The position numbers and the translations under genes were made by a program. Of a stretch of 64,000 nucleotides of DNA, positions 35,171-45,867 are shown in pieces. The notes beneath the pieces were generated by a model that did not search any database, had not been told where the DNA came from, and saw nothing but the letters and a program-made list of their open reading frames with translations. The number at the start of each line of letters is the position of its first letter. Position 1 is the first letter of the stretch. Source of the DNA: Vannielia litorea (GTDB lineage Bacteria > Pseudomonadota > Alphaproteobacteria > Rhodobacterales > Rhodobacteraceae). The DNA is taken from contig NZ_FSRL01000001.1 of NCBI RefSeq assembly GCF_900142295.1, positions 62,001 through 126,000 on the forward strand, written 5' to 3'.

Positions 35171-37260
35171 ACGCCGACAGCATCATCTTTGCCCCCCTTC
35201 TGCCGTGGATCGCGCTCTACGTCGCCTGCGCGCTCGCCGTGCTTCTGATCGGTCTCGCCATATGGCGTGGCCTTGCCGGCTGGTGGCTGCGTGCACTTGC
35301 GGCCGTGGCCCTGCTGGTGGCACTGGCCAACCCCTCGCTGCAGCAGGAGGAGCGCAACCCGCTCACCGACATCGTGCTGGTCGTGGTTGATGAGAGCTCG
35401 TCCCAGGGGCTTTCTGACCGTGCAGAGCAGACCCAGGCAGCGTTGGGCCGCGTGCTGGCGCAGATCGCCGCCATGCCCGATACCGAGGCCCGTGTGGCCG
35501 TTGTGAGCGATGGCGAGGGCGACGAAGGCACCCGCGCGATGGCGGCGCTTTCCGAGGCGCTGGCAGAAGAGCCGCGCGCCCGGGTCGCGGGGGCCATCCT
35601 CATCTCGGACGGGCGAGTGCACGACATGGAGCGCACTCCGGACCTGCCCGCACCGCTGCACCTGCTGATGACAGGCCATTCCACCGACTGGGACCGCCGC
35701 CTGGTGGTGCAGAACGCCCCCGCCTTCGGCATCCTTGGCGAGGAGATCACCCTCACCCTGATGATCGAGGATCAGGGGGATGTGCCCGCGAACGGCGGGC
35801 CGGGGGCCACGGTGCCGCTCTCCATCGCGATCGACGGGGAAGAGCCGCGCACCTACGACGTTCCGGTGGGCGAGGAGCTTTCGCTGCCCGTCACGCTCTC
35901 CCACGGCGGCAAGAACGTAATCCAGTTCGTCACTCCCACCGCCGAGGGCGAGCTGACCGACCGGAACAATGCCGCCGTGGTGCAGATCAACGGCGTGCGA
36001 GACCGGCTGCGCGTGCTGCTAGTCTCCGGCGAGCCGCATCCCGGCGAGCGGACCTGGCGCAACCTGCTCAAGTCCGACTCCTCGGTGGACCTCGTGCATT
36101 TCACCATCCTGCGCCCGCCCGAAAAGCAGGATGGCGTGCCGGTGAGCGAGCTTTCCCTCATTGCCTTCCCCACCCGCGAGCTCTTCATCGAAAAGATCGA
36201 CGAGTTCGACCTCATCATCTTCGACCGCTACAAGCGCCGCGGCATCCTGCCCACGCTCTACCTCGAGAACATCCGCGACTACGTGGAGCGGGGCGGCGCT
36301 GTGCTGGTGGCAGCGGGGCCCGACTTTGCCTCCGCCGACTCGATCTATCGCTCGCCGCTGGGCGACATCATGCCCGCCTCGCCCTCTGCCCGCGTCCTCG
36401 AGGAGGGCTACCTGCCCGAAGTCACCGATCTGGGCGAGAAGCACCCGGTCACGGAGGGGTTGGAGGCGCTCTACCCCTCGCAGGAAGACGGGGTGCCGGG
36501 TTGGGGCCGCTGGTTCCGCCTGGTCGATCTGATCCCGGGACAAGGGCAGGTGGTGATGTCGGGGCTGGAAGAACGCCCGCTGCTGGTGCTGCAACGCCAG
36601 GGCGAGGGCCGGGTGGCGCTGATGGCCTCGGACCATGCCTGGCTGTGGTCGCGCGGCTTCGAGGGCGGGGGGCCGCAACTGGAGCTGCTGCGCCGGCTGG
36701 CGCATTGGATGATGAAGGAACCCGATCTGGAGGAGGAGAGCCTCACCGCCGAGGCGGTTGGTCAGGAAATGACCGTGACCCGCCGCACGCTGGGTGATGC
36801 GCCTTCGGAGGTGGAGGTGACGGGCCCTGACGGCAGCCTCTACACCGTGCCGCTCGAAGAGCTTTCACCCGGCCTGTACCAGGGGGTCTTCGAGGGCCCG
36901 GACCTTGGGCTCTACAGGCTGGTCGAGGGTGACAAGACCGCGGTGGTGGCGCTTGGGCCTTCGGCGCCGAAGGAGTTCGAGGAGACAATCGCAACCGGCG
37001 AGGTGCTGGAGGCGGCGGTGGATGCCCGCCGTGGTGGTGTGGTGCCCCTGGAAGACGGCACGCCGGATATCCGGCAGGTCCGCGAGGGGCGCGTGGCCGC
37101 AGGGCGCGGCTGGGTCGGCATCACTCCGCGGGAGGCCTATGTCACTGCCGATGTCACCGTGATCCCGCTGGTGAACCCGCTCCTGTTTCTCGCTCTCGCG
37201 GCGCTGATGTCGCTCGGGGCCTGGCTCCTGGAAGGGCGCCGCGGGGCAAAGGGAAGCTAG
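35167..37260 (+). CDS. Large membrane protein, GATase1/vWA-like, of the MoxR operon
   Basis: The 697-residue protein has two N-terminal membrane helices (about 9-28 and 36-52), then a soluble region with an Asp/Ser motif (VLVVVDESSSQGLSDRAEQT) suggestive of a degenerate vWA domain, a class I glutamine amidotransferase-like domain (LIIFDRYKRRGILPTLYLEN, GGAVLVAAGPDF) without an obvious catalytic Cys, and a C-terminal helix (VNPLLFLALAALMSLGAWLL). It overlaps the preceding gene by four bases. Confidence 0.85.
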   Translation: MNADSIIFAPLLPWIALYVACALAVLLIGLAIWRGLAGWWLRALAAVALLVALANPSLQQEERNPLTDIVLVVVDESSSQGLSDRAEQTQAALGRVLAQIAAMPDTEARVAVVSDGEGDEGTRAMAALSEALAEEPRARVAGAILISDGRVHDMERTPDLPAPLHLLMTGHSTDWDRRLVVQNAPAFGILGEEITLTLMIEDQGDVPANGGPGATVPLSIAIDGEEPRTYDVPVGEELSLPVTLSHGGKNVIQFVTPTAEGELTDRNNAAVVQINGVRDRLRVLLVSGEPHPGERTWRNLLKSDSSVDLVHFTILRPPEKQDGVPVSELSLIAFPTRELFIEKIDEFDLIIFDRYKRRGILPTLYLENIRDYVERGGAVLVAAGPDFASADSIYRSPLGDIMPASPSARVLEEGYLPEVTDLGEKHPVTEGLEALYPSQEDGVPGWGRWFRLVDLIPGQGQVVMSGLEERPLLVLQRQGEGRVALMASDHAWLWSRGFEGGGPQLELLRRLAHWMMKEPDLEEESLTAEAVGQEMTVTRRTLGDAPSEVEVTGPDGSLYTVPLEELSPGLYQGVFEGPDLGLYRLVEGDKTAVVALGPSAPKEFEETIATGEVLEAAVDARRGGVVPLEDGTPDIRQVREGRVAAGRGWVGITPREAYVTADVTVIPLVNPLLFLALAALMSLGAWLLEGRRGAKGS

Positions 37261-37612
37261 CGAGCGAGAGAGCGCTCTGCCGCTCAGCGAAACACTTCGC
37301 AGGCGCTGAGCGGGTGTATTTCCGGCCCGAAGAACCCCTTGCAGAGCCCGCTGAAGGCTTCGGGAGATCTCGCGCCGGCATGTCCGGCATTCATCTCATG
37401 GACCCAAGCCGCGCCGTCAGGATCGGCACCGGCTTTCCATCCGATGCAGCGGATGTGCGCCCGCGGATCGGGCAGCAAACTCCGGGTGCGGGTCGTCAGG
37501 CTCTGACCCGGCCACCGTGGTGATGGCCTCCCGGGCGGACCTGTATCGCGACGGGGCGTCCGCCGGGAATGTCGCGCCCGAAGAGGCGGGTATGCGCGGT
37601 TGTGAGGCGAAC
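37261..37612. other. Intergenic region with a possible minus-strand gene remnant
   Basis: No certain gene in 352 bases. On the minus strand a frame ending at 37284 reads plausibly like protein (for example WVHEMNAGHAG, then CKGFFGPEIHPLSACEVFR at the end) but has no convincing start with a ribosome-binding site. It could be a short unannotated gene or a degraded 3' end. No terminator was recognised. Confidence 0.35.
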
Positions 37613-39268
<1,656 letters not shown>

Positions 39269-39436
39269 GGAATCCTCCGGGTTTCGCGTTGCGGCACATC
39301 TAGGGGAGGCAGCGGAAAAGGGCAATCGGGCGGAAGGCTGCCGTGACTGCCAATCCCATGCGCGTGGCATATTGCTTCGAATCTCCAGACCGATTAGGCA
39401 CGCCGCACCGAAACCGATCGGACCCAGGAGCGACCG

Positions 39437-39481
39437 ATGATGAACCGAACCGCATATCTCGCCGGGGTGACCCCCCAGTAG
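39437..39481 (+). CDS. 14-codon ORF followed by a terminator
   Basis: The frame [14 protein letters not shown] has AGGAG six bases upstream and ends in TAG, then 35 bases later an intrinsic terminator. Weak promoter elements TTGCTT-N17-TAGGCA lie upstream at about 39372-39400. The unit resembles a stand-alone short transcript of about 140 nt, either a leader peptide or an sRNA with an incidental ORF. There is no codon bias that would suggest amino-acid attenuation. Confidence 0.4.
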   Translation: MMNRTAYLAGVTPQ

Positions 39482-39516
39482 CGGCCCGGATCGCGCATTG
39501 TCGCTTCATCCCCGAA

Positions 39517-39541
39517 GGCCGCTCTCCGACGCGGCCTTTTT
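39517..39541 (+). terminator. Intrinsic terminator after the 14-codon ORF
   Basis: GGCCGC/GCGGCC with an eight-base loop, extended by AA/TT, then five T residues. No full-length plus-strand gene ends here, so it terminates a short transcript or attenuates the gene at 39604. Confidence 0.8.
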
Positions 39542-39603
39542 CATGTTCAACGTCATGTTTCCGTATCGGCGAGCGGCTTTCCTGACCCCAAGGAGAGCAA
39601 GAC

Positions 39604-39801
39604 ATGACTCTGACGTTTGGAACCTTCCTGACCGGGCCAACGGAGGCCTGGAGCAGGCTCCGCCTGACCCTGTGGCGCGGCAAGCCCAACCTGCCGTCGG
39701 CCGAGGGTGCCGAGGTGCCCGATTACCTGCGGCGCGACCTTGGCCTGTTGCCGCCGGAGGCACCCCCCTATCCGATGCCGGGCAGGGTGACGTTTCTCTG
39801 A
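39604..39801 (+). CDS. Small DUF1127-like protein
   Basis: The 65-residue protein starts MTLTFGTFLTGPTEAWSRLR and carries VPDYLRRDLGLLPP, which resembles the end of DUF1127 proteins (a Tyr/Leu-Arg-Arg-Asp-Leu/Ile-Gly pattern). AAGGAG lies nine bases before the ATG. It follows the terminator at 39517-39541 by 62 bases, so its expression may depend on read-through or its own promoter. Role unknown. Confidence 0.65.
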   Translation: MTLTFGTFLTGPTEAWSRLRLTLWRGKPNLPSAEGAEVPDYLRRDLGLLPPEAPPYPMPGRVTFL

Positions 39802-39842
39802 CCCTCGAGCCTCGTTCCGCCAGGTGCGGGACGGGGCGCCTG

Positions 39843-40643
39843 TCAGGCCGAAGGACCGAGCGGTTGCGAGAGCCAGAGTTCCAGCCGCCCCTCCCTGGAA
39901 AAGGCCCCCAGGCGGGTGAAGTCGCGCACGTAGATCGGGGTGTCGGGGTGGAGGCCGTGGATGGTTTGCGCCAGCGCGATGGCGGCCTCCCGGTCGGCGG
40001 CCTTGAAGTAGCGCACCTCGTTTGTGTCGGGCCCGACCTTCACCAACTCGCCGCCGGTCGACGGCTCCTGGATCTGCCAGTCGAGTTTGGCCAGCGCTTC
40101 CGAAAGGCTGACGGCCTCGGATTGGCGCACGCCTTCGGTGAACTGCACGAAGACGTCTCCCTGATGGTCGGTGGCCTCGGGGGTCACGCCGTCCTGCGCC
40201 CGCCATATCCGCTCCGGCCCGCCGTTCGGGGCGAGCACCGGGGCCGCGCTGCCGATCCGCAGGTCGTTGTCGGTGTTGCGCAGGCTCTCGATGCAGGTTT
40301 CGGGCAGCTCGAACAGGATACGCAGGTAGCAGGGCGTCGGGGGCAGCGAGGGGGGCACCCGGAAGACCGACCCGACGAGGCCCAGCACGAACATGCCGAA
40401 CCCCGCGACAAGGATCCACGAGAGCACCATGGTCATCCGGTTGTTGCGGGCGATGAAGGCCAGAAGGGTCACCACGCAGGCGAAGGCCAGCACATAGGTG
40501 GCGGCGAGACGGAGGTCTTCGAGGTCGCTGCCCCAGCTGATGAGGATGGCCGCAGCGGCCAGAACGCCAAGCCCGGCCGAGACGAGACGGGCGGCATCAG
40601 GATTGATCTTGAGGGTCTGCGAAAGGGCATCAATCGGGTTCAT
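39843..40643 (-). CDS. Membrane protein of unknown function
   Basis: The 266-residue protein has three hydrophobic helices in the first 95 residues (LVSAGLGVLAAAAILISWGS, LAATYVLAFACVVTLLAFIA, VLSWILVAGFGMFVLGLVGS) and a soluble C-terminal domain of about 150 residues with two Cys close together (TPCYLR, ETCIES). I recognise no domain. It is read toward the small DUF1127-like gene and is separate from the MarR-GNAT gene by a likely terminator. Confidence 0.72.
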   Translation of the reverse strand: MNPIDALSQTLKINPDAARLVSAGLGVLAAAAILISWGSDLEDLRLAATYVLAFACVVTLLAFIARNNRMTMVLSWILVAGFGMFVLGLVGSVFRVPPSLPPTPCYLRILFELPETCIESLRNTDNDLRIGSAAPVLAPNGGPERIWRAQDGVTPEATDHQGDVFVQFTEGVRQSEAVSLSEALAKLDWQIQEPSTGGELVKVGPDTNEVRYFKAADREAAIALAQTIHGLHPDTPIYVRDFTRLGAFSREGRLELWLSQPLGPSA

Positions 40644-40739
40644 GGCAAGCTCCCGGGGTGAAAGGGCAAGGGATCAATGCACGCCATGGTAGCATGAGTC
40701 GGGCATGTTCTGCCGTGAGGGGAGCGTGATTTGCACGAG

Positions 40740-40772
40740 AAAAGCGCCTCTCTTCATGCGGGGAGGTGCGCG
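40740..40772 (-). terminator. Probable terminator of the MarR-GNAT gene
   Basis: Read on the minus strand, GCGCACCTC and GAGGCGC pair imperfectly around a loop and are followed by TTTT. It lies 22 bases past the stop codon. Confidence 0.5.
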
Positions 40773-40794
40773 CGCGGACCTCGAGGGGCGCCGG

Positions 40795-41673
40795 CTACAA
40801 GGCCTTCTCGAAAAAATGGTCGGGGTAGGGGTCGTCGTTGAAGCGGTCGATCTCGGTCCAGCCGGCGTTGCGATACATCGCCACGGCCTCGGGCAGAGCG
40901 GAGTTCGTGTCGAGCCGAAGCACGGCCATGCCAAGCTGGCGTGCACGGGACTCCAGCTCGTCCATCAGCCGCGTGGCCAGTCGCAGGCCCCGGGCGGAGG
41001 GCGCGACCCAGAGCCGCTTCACCTCTCCGAAGGCCTGCCCGCCCTTCAGCCCCACGCACCCCACCGGCAGCCCGTCGGAGCGGGCCACGAGGAAGCTGCC
41101 GATGGGCGCGCGCATCGAGGCGGCATCGGGGTCGCGTGAGAGGTTCACGTCGAAGCCCTGGGCAAAGCGGCGGCCGAGTTCGGCGTAATACTCGCCCAGG
41201 CAGTAGCGGCTTTCGTCGGACTGAGGGTCTTCCTCGGTTACCTCGATCCGGTGCTGTCCGAGGGCAGAGGCGACCAGGTCCATCGCATCCAGCAGGGCCC
41301 GGGGGCGGGGGTGATGGGCGAGCAGCTGCGCAGCTCGATCGTCGGAGAGCTTCTCGTAGGCGGCGAATTCCGCGAGGCCGGCTTCGGTGAGCCGGGCCAG
41401 GCGCTTGCGTCCATCTTCCGGGTGCGGGGCGACCGAAACCAGCCCTTCCGCTTCGAGCCCGCGCAGAAGCCGCGAGAGCAGCCCGCTGTCGAGGCCGAGA
41501 AAGTCGCGCACATCGCCCAGCTCGCGGCCCGCTGCCCCGGCCTGGCCGATGGCATTTAGGACCCGCGCCGCGCCGAGCGGGCGACCCCGGCCGAGAAAAC
41601 TGTCATCGAGCGCGCCGGTCTCGGTGGTGACGGCGCGGTTGAAGCGGCGGATTCGGGCTATATCGGTCAGCAT
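40795..41673 (-). CDS. MarR-type HTH / GNAT acetyltransferase fusion
   Basis: The 292-residue protein has an N-terminal MarR winged helix (GAARVLNAIGQAGAAGRELG, DFLGLDSGLLSRLLRGLEAE, HPEDGRKRLARLTEAGLAEF; residues 32-107) and a C-terminal GNAT domain (GSFLVARSDGLPVGCVGLKG, KRLWVAPSARGLRLATRLMD with the acetyl-CoA loop, ALPEAVAMYRNAGWTEIDRF). Such fusions are common in bacteria but mostly uncharacterised; one protein may both sense and modify a small molecule. A palindrome lies just upstream. Confidence 0.9.
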   Translation of the reverse strand: MLTDIARIRRFNRAVTTETGALDDSFLGRGRPLGAARVLNAIGQAGAAGRELGDVRDFLGLDSGLLSRLLRGLEAEGLVSVAPHPEDGRKRLARLTEAGLAEFAAYEKLSDDRAAQLLAHHPRPRALLDAMDLVASALGQHRIEVTEEDPQSDESRYCLGEYYAELGRRFAQGFDVNLSRDPDAASMRAPIGSFLVARSDGLPVGCVGLKGGQAFGEVKRLWVAPSARGLRLATRLMDELESRARQLGMAVLRLDTNSALPEAVAMYRNAGWTEIDRFNDDPYPDHFFEKAL

Positions 41674-41678
41674 TGTAG

Positions 41679-41692
41679 CTGACTTAGGTCAG
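41679..41692. promoter_or_regulatory. Candidate MarR-type operator
   Basis: CTGAC-N4-GTCAG lies five bases upstream of the MarR-GNAT start codon. Position and symmetry fit autorepression. Confidence 0.5.
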
Positions 41693-41769
41693 GCAAAATG
41701 CGCGGTCAATACGCAACTGCGGTTGAAACCGATTGACTTGTCCCTGCCCCACCGCGCAACAAGCCGCTG

Positions 41770-42378
41770 ATGAGATGGGATATTCCATACGCTGCACCGG
41801 GACAGGCGGTGGGTTTGCTGGGTGGCAGTTTCGACCCGGCCCACGAGGGGCATCTGCATGTCACGCGGGAGGCGCTGAAACGGTTCGGGCTCGACGCGGC
41901 GTGGTGGCTGGTGAGCCCCGGCAACCCGCTGAAGGCGCGTGGACCGGCCCCGCTCGAGACCCGCATGGCCGAGGCCCGGGCGCTGGTTGACGGTGACCCG
42001 CGCATCACGGTGACCGGCATCGAGGCCCGCCTGGGCACGCGCTACACCGCCGAAACCGTCGCGGGGCTTCAGCGGCTCTATCCCAGGGTGAGGTTCACCT
42101 GGCTGATGGGGGCAGACAACCTCGCGCAGTTTCATCTGTGGGATCGCTGGGAGGAGATCATGGCGCGGGTGCCCGTTGGGGTGATCGCGCGGCCCGGCCA
42201 AAGGCTCTCCGCCCGGATGTCGAAGACGGCCGAGCGCTTCGCCCGGCACCGTCTTCCGGCTGCTGCCTCGCATCTCCTGCCGCTGGCCGACCCGCCGGCG
42301 TGGTGTTTCATCAACATCCCGATGAGCCATCAGTCCTCGACTGCGATCCGCGCCGCGCGCGAGGCTGCAAAGAAGTGA
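41770..42378 (+). CDS. nadD: Nicotinate-nucleotide adenylyltransferase NadD
   Basis: The 202-residue enzyme makes deamido-NAD from NaMN and ATP. The nucleotidyltransferase motif [14 protein letters not shown] lies at residues 18-31 (the usual second His of the HxGH motif is kept), and the C-terminal [11 protein letters not shown] matches the ISSTxIR signature. The [20 protein letters not shown] segment is characteristic. Only a weak ribosome-binding site is visible before ATG 41770, and no better start exists. Confidence 0.95.
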   Translation: MRWDIPYAAPGQAVGLLGGSFDPAHEGHLHVTREALKRFGLDAAWWLVSPGNPLKARGPAPLETRMAEARALVDGDPRITVTGIEARLGTRYTAETVAGLQRLYPRVRFTWLMGADNLAQFHLWDRWEEIMARVPVGVIARPGQRLSARMSKTAERFARHRLPAAASHLLPLADPPAWCFINIPMSHQSSTAIRAAREAAKK

Positions 42379-42426
42379 TCGCGTGAAGGCTTGAGGCCGG
42401 TCGCGGGTTTTGCTTTTGTCGCCGCC

Positions 42427-43926
42427 ATGAACGGTCCTACCCTCTCCCGCCGCTTCGTGCTTGCAGGCCTTCTGACGTCTGCGGCCTCCTGCTCGCTGGC
42501 GGATGCACCCGAACGCTCGCTGCGGCCGGCGGCAAAACCGCTGAGCGAGAGTGGCTCCGCGCGCCATGCCAGCGGTGCCGAGGCCCTGATCGAGGCCGCC
42601 AAGCTCGACGGCAAGGTGGGGTTCGTGGTGGCCGATTCCCGAACCGGACAGGTGCTGGAATCGCACAATCCGCTGCTGCCTCTGCCGCCCGCGTCCACCG
42701 CCAAGGCGATCACCGCGCTCTTTGCGCTGGAACGGCTCGGGCCGGGTTTTCGCTATGCCACCGAAGTCATTGCGACCGGCCCGGTGGCCGGTGGCGTGGT
42801 GCAGGGCGATATCGTCCTTGCCGGGTCCGGCGACCCGACGCTCGACACCAACCGGCTGGCAGAACTTGCGCAGCGCATGCGCCGGGCCGGCGTGACAGGT
42901 GCGACGGGGCGGATCAGGGTTTGGGAAGGCGCGCTGCCGAGCCTGCGCACAATCGACGCCGAGCAGCCGGATCATGTGGGCTATTCGCCGGGCATCTCCG
43001 GGCTGAACCTCAACTTCAACCGAGTCCACTTCGAGTGGAAGCGGGCGGGCAGCGGGTATTCGGTGACGATGGACGCCCGGTCCGACAAGTATCGGCCTCC
43101 GGTTCGAACCGCCCGGATGGACGTGTCCAACCGCGACCTGCCCGTTTATACCTACGAGCAGCAAGGCGGCGTGGACCGTTGGACGGTCGCCAGCAAGGCG
43201 CTGGGCAAGGGTGGCTCGCGCTGGCTGCCGGTGCGCAATCCGGGTGCCTATGCCGGTGAGGTCTTTCACTCCCTCGCCGCGGCCCAGGGGATCCGTGCCG
43301 AGCTGGGCGAGCCTGTCTCGCGGCGTCCGCAGGGCACGGTGCTCGCACAGGTCCTGTCCGACGATCTGTCGACCATCCTGCGGGACATGCTCCAGTATTC
43401 CACCAACATCACCGCCGAGGTGGTCGGGATGACCGCCGCCGGGCGCGGCGGGTCGATGCCGCGCAGCCTCAGGGAGTCGGGTGCCGGTATGGCCCGCTGG
43501 CTGGAGGCGCGGGTAGGCGCGAACAAGGCGCGTTTCGTCGATCACTCCGGCCTTGGGGCCGCTTCGGAAATTTCCTGCCGCGAGATGGTCGAGGCGCTGA
43601 CGGTGCTTTCGCCGAAACTGGGCCTTCGGTCGTTGCTCAAGCCGATCCCGATGCGAAACTCCGCCGGACAGGTGCTGGACGGGCACCCGCTCGACATCGT
43701 CGCCAAGACCGGCACGCTCAACTTTGTGTCGGCGCTGGCCGGTTACGTGCGTGCACCCGATGGCACGGACCTCGCCTTTGCCATGTTCATGGCCGACGAG
43801 CCGCGCCGCAACAGGCTGAGCAAGGCGGAGCGCGAGAGCCCGCAGGGGGCCTCGGCCTGGAATGGGCGGGCCAAGAACCTGCAGCTGCGGCTGATCGAAC
43901 GGTGGGGCGCGCTTTATACGGGCTGA
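42427..43926 (+). CDS. dacB: D-alanyl-D-alanine carboxypeptidase, S13 family (PBP4)
   Basis: The 499-residue periplasmic enzyme trims or cleaves peptidoglycan peptides. The N-terminus LSRRFVLAGLLTSAASCS has an Arg-Arg pair that might direct it to Tat. Active-site motifs are Ser90-Thr-Ala-Lys93 in LPPASTAKAITAL, STN in QYSTNITAEVVG and KTG in DIVAKTGTLNFV. Length fits the family, with the insert domain between the first and second motifs. An upstream ATG at 42391 would spoil the signal peptide. Confidence 0.92.
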   Translation: MNGPTLSRRFVLAGLLTSAASCSLADAPERSLRPAAKPLSESGSARHASGAEALIEAAKLDGKVGFVVADSRTGQVLESHNPLLPLPPASTAKAITALFALERLGPGFRYATEVIATGPVAGGVVQGDIVLAGSGDPTLDTNRLAELAQRMRRAGVTGATGRIRVWEGALPSLRTIDAEQPDHVGYSPGISGLNLNFNRVHFEWKRAGSGYSVTMDARSDKYRPPVRTARMDVSNRDLPVYTYEQQGGVDRWTVASKALGKGGSRWLPVRNPGAYAGEVFHSLAAAQGIRAELGEPVSRRPQGTVLAQVLSDDLSTILRDMLQYSTNITAEVVGMTAAGRGGSMPRSLRESGAGMARWLEARVGANKARFVDHSGLGAASEISCREMVEALTVLSPKLGLRSLLKPIPMRNSAGQVLDGHPLDIVAKTGTLNFVSALAGYVRAPDGTDLAFAMFMADEPRRNRLSKAERESPQGASAWNGRAKNLQLRLIERWGALYTG

Positions 43927-44015
43927 CTCTGGCCCGTTAACCATCTGAAAACCTTCATCGCGTACTGCTGGCGTGTGTGGGCTCAAAACGCCCGCCAGCG
44001 AGCCGCGGAGGGGCC

Positions 44016-45296
44016 ATGCCAGAGACCCGAGTGCAGGCGCAGCGCCCGACAAAGGGAGAAGCGCCATTCGAGTTTGACGAGATCTTCTTTTCGCGCACCG
44101 ACGAGCGCGGGGTCATCCGCTCCGGCAACCAGGTTTTCCAGCGTGTGTCCGCCCACCGCTGGAGTGACCTCATTGGCGCGCCGCACAAGCTCATTCGCCA
44201 TCCCGACATGCCCAAAGGGTTCTTTCAGCTGTTCTGGGACCGGTTGAAGGTTGGCAAGGTGGTATCGGGCTACGTCAAGAACCTGGCCGCGGACGGGCTG
44301 CACTACTGGGTCTATGCCATCGTCGCACCGGTGCAGGGTGGCGGCTTCGTTTCGGTCCGGATCAAGCCTTCGATAGAGCTGCTCCAGCGCGTTTCGGACG
44401 AATACGCGCGGCTTTGCAGGGCCGAAGTGGAAGAGTGCCTGACACCGAGCGACAGCGCCGAGCGCCTCGTTGGCCGGCTCCGCGAGGCGGGGTATGTCGA
44501 TATCGAGCAGTTCATGGCGACCAGCCTCGCCGACGAACTCGCCAGCCGCGATGCAAGGCTGGGCCGCCCCGAGGCTCCGCGCGGCCATCGCTTCGCCTTG
44601 GTGGCGCGCGCGGTCAACGAAGCGATCGCGCATACGACCGCGCTGTGCGAGACCTTCAACGCCATCGAGGCCGTGCCCCACAACATGCGGATCCTCGCCT
44701 CGCGTCTCGAGTCGTCCGGCGGGCCGATCGCCGCGATCTCGTCGAATTACGGGTCGATGTCGAAGGAGATCTCCGACTGGGTCAACAACTTCATCCTTGG
44801 CGATGCCAGCGCCTTCGCGAACCTGCGAAACGCCGTCAGCCGCAGCCGGATGCTAAGCGCCATGGCCCGGGTTTTCGAAGAGGCACGCGCGCAGTTCGAC
44901 ACCGAGAGTTGGGACGACGATGCGCAGTTCGACAGCGAAGGAGAAAAGGCGCTGCTGCTCGCCATCGCCACGGAGTATCGCAAGAAGGCCGAAATCTTTC
45001 TGCTGGCGGTGGAGCGCGAGGCGCAGGTGTTTGGCCGTGCCGTCGCCGACATGAAGCGGATGATTGCCGGACTTTCGACCACGCGCATGATGTGCAAGAT
45101 CGAGAGCGCACGGCTGCCCGACCACAACGAAAGCCTCATGGCGATCATCGACCAGCTCGACACCTTCCAGACCGAACTCGAAAGCCGGCTGGAGAAGATC
45201 GGGGAGATCACGAGCGCGGTGCTGGCGGCTGCGCGCTCGCTCGAGATCTGCGGCACCGGGGAGAAGCCGGGCACGCCCGCGATCAGGGTCGCCTGA
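44016..45296 (+). CDS. PAS-domain protein with chemoreceptor-like helices
   Basis: The 426-residue protein has an Aer-type PAS domain (about residues 18-110: IFFSRTDERGVIRSGNQVFQ, SDLIGAPHKLIRHPDMPKGF, FWDRLKVGKVVSGYVKNLAA), then a long helical, coiled-coil-rich C-terminus. I see no membrane segment and no canonical MCP hairpin signature, so direct coupling to CheA/CheW is not supported. It could be a redox or oxygen sensor acting on an unknown partner. GGAGG precedes ATG 44016. Confidence 0.82.
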   Translation: MPETRVQAQRPTKGEAPFEFDEIFFSRTDERGVIRSGNQVFQRVSAHRWSDLIGAPHKLIRHPDMPKGFFQLFWDRLKVGKVVSGYVKNLAADGLHYWVYAIVAPVQGGGFVSVRIKPSIELLQRVSDEYARLCRAEVEECLTPSDSAERLVGRLREAGYVDIEQFMATSLADELASRDARLGRPEAPRGHRFALVARAVNEAIAHTTALCETFNAIEAVPHNMRILASRLESSGGPIAAISSNYGSMSKEISDWVNNFILGDASAFANLRNAVSRSRMLSAMARVFEEARAQFDTESWDDDAQFDSEGEKALLLAIATEYRKKAEIFLLAVEREAQVFGRAVADMKRMIAGLSTTRMMCKIESARLPDHNESLMAIIDQLDTFQTELESRLEKIGEITSAVLAAARSLEICGTGEKPGTPAIRVA

Positions 45297-45316
45297 GACT
45301 CAGTCTCGCAGAGGTT

Positions 45317-45739
45317 TCAGAGCGTGAGGTGCCGGGCCCTGGCGCCGCGCTCGATGGCTGCACCGTGGAGCCTGTCGATGTTGAGCTCGTAGCGCATTTC
45401 CTGGAGGAAGGCCAATTCGGCCTCCTGGAGCTTGCCGTCGGAGGCAGCCACATCGCAGGCCAGCGCATAGGCGGTCTCGTAGAGACGTGCGGGCAGCCCG
45501 TCTCGGATGAGCATGAAGAAGGCGTCGAGCCCGTCCTCGGCTTCGAACAGGTCGAACACCGTCGCGGAGACGCCGCGAATCCGGTCCTGATCGTAGTCTG
45601 CGAAGACGGGCAGATGGTTGACGATGCGCTCGATCGTCACCAGCTCTGCCGTGCGGATCGCCTCGTCCGAGACCGAAACCGCGATCATCACCGCCACGAG
45701 GCAGTCCTGAGGAGTCATCGAGGGGGTATCTTCACTCAC
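45317..45739 (-). CDS. TerB-family (DUF533-like) protein
   Basis: The 140-residue all-helical protein contains [20 protein letters not shown] with Ser-Asp-Glu and, in the second half, [20 protein letters not shown], the TerB-type acidic repeats that bind metal in some members. I chose GTG 45739 (GAGAGG upstream); an internal ATG at 45718 is possible. It is convergent with the PAS gene, 20 bases apart, and divergent from lysS. TerB proteins are linked to tellurite and stress responses; no specific role can be given. Confidence 0.82.
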   Translation of the reverse strand: MSEDTPSMTPQDCLVAVMIAVSVSDEAIRTAELVTIERIVNHLPVFADYDQDRIRGVSATVFDLFEAEDGLDAFFMLIRDGLPARLYETAYALACDVAASDGKLQEAELAFLQEMRYELNIDRLHGAAIERGARARHLTL

Positions 45740-45867
45740 GTCTTGCCTCTCTTTCGCCGCTTCGCGCAGGTTTCGTGCCTGTTTTATTGACCTCGCTCCC
45801 CTGCCGCAATAGGGAGCGGTCTGCGGGCGCGCATGGGGCGGGCCCCCTGAACCGAAAGCACGAACAG

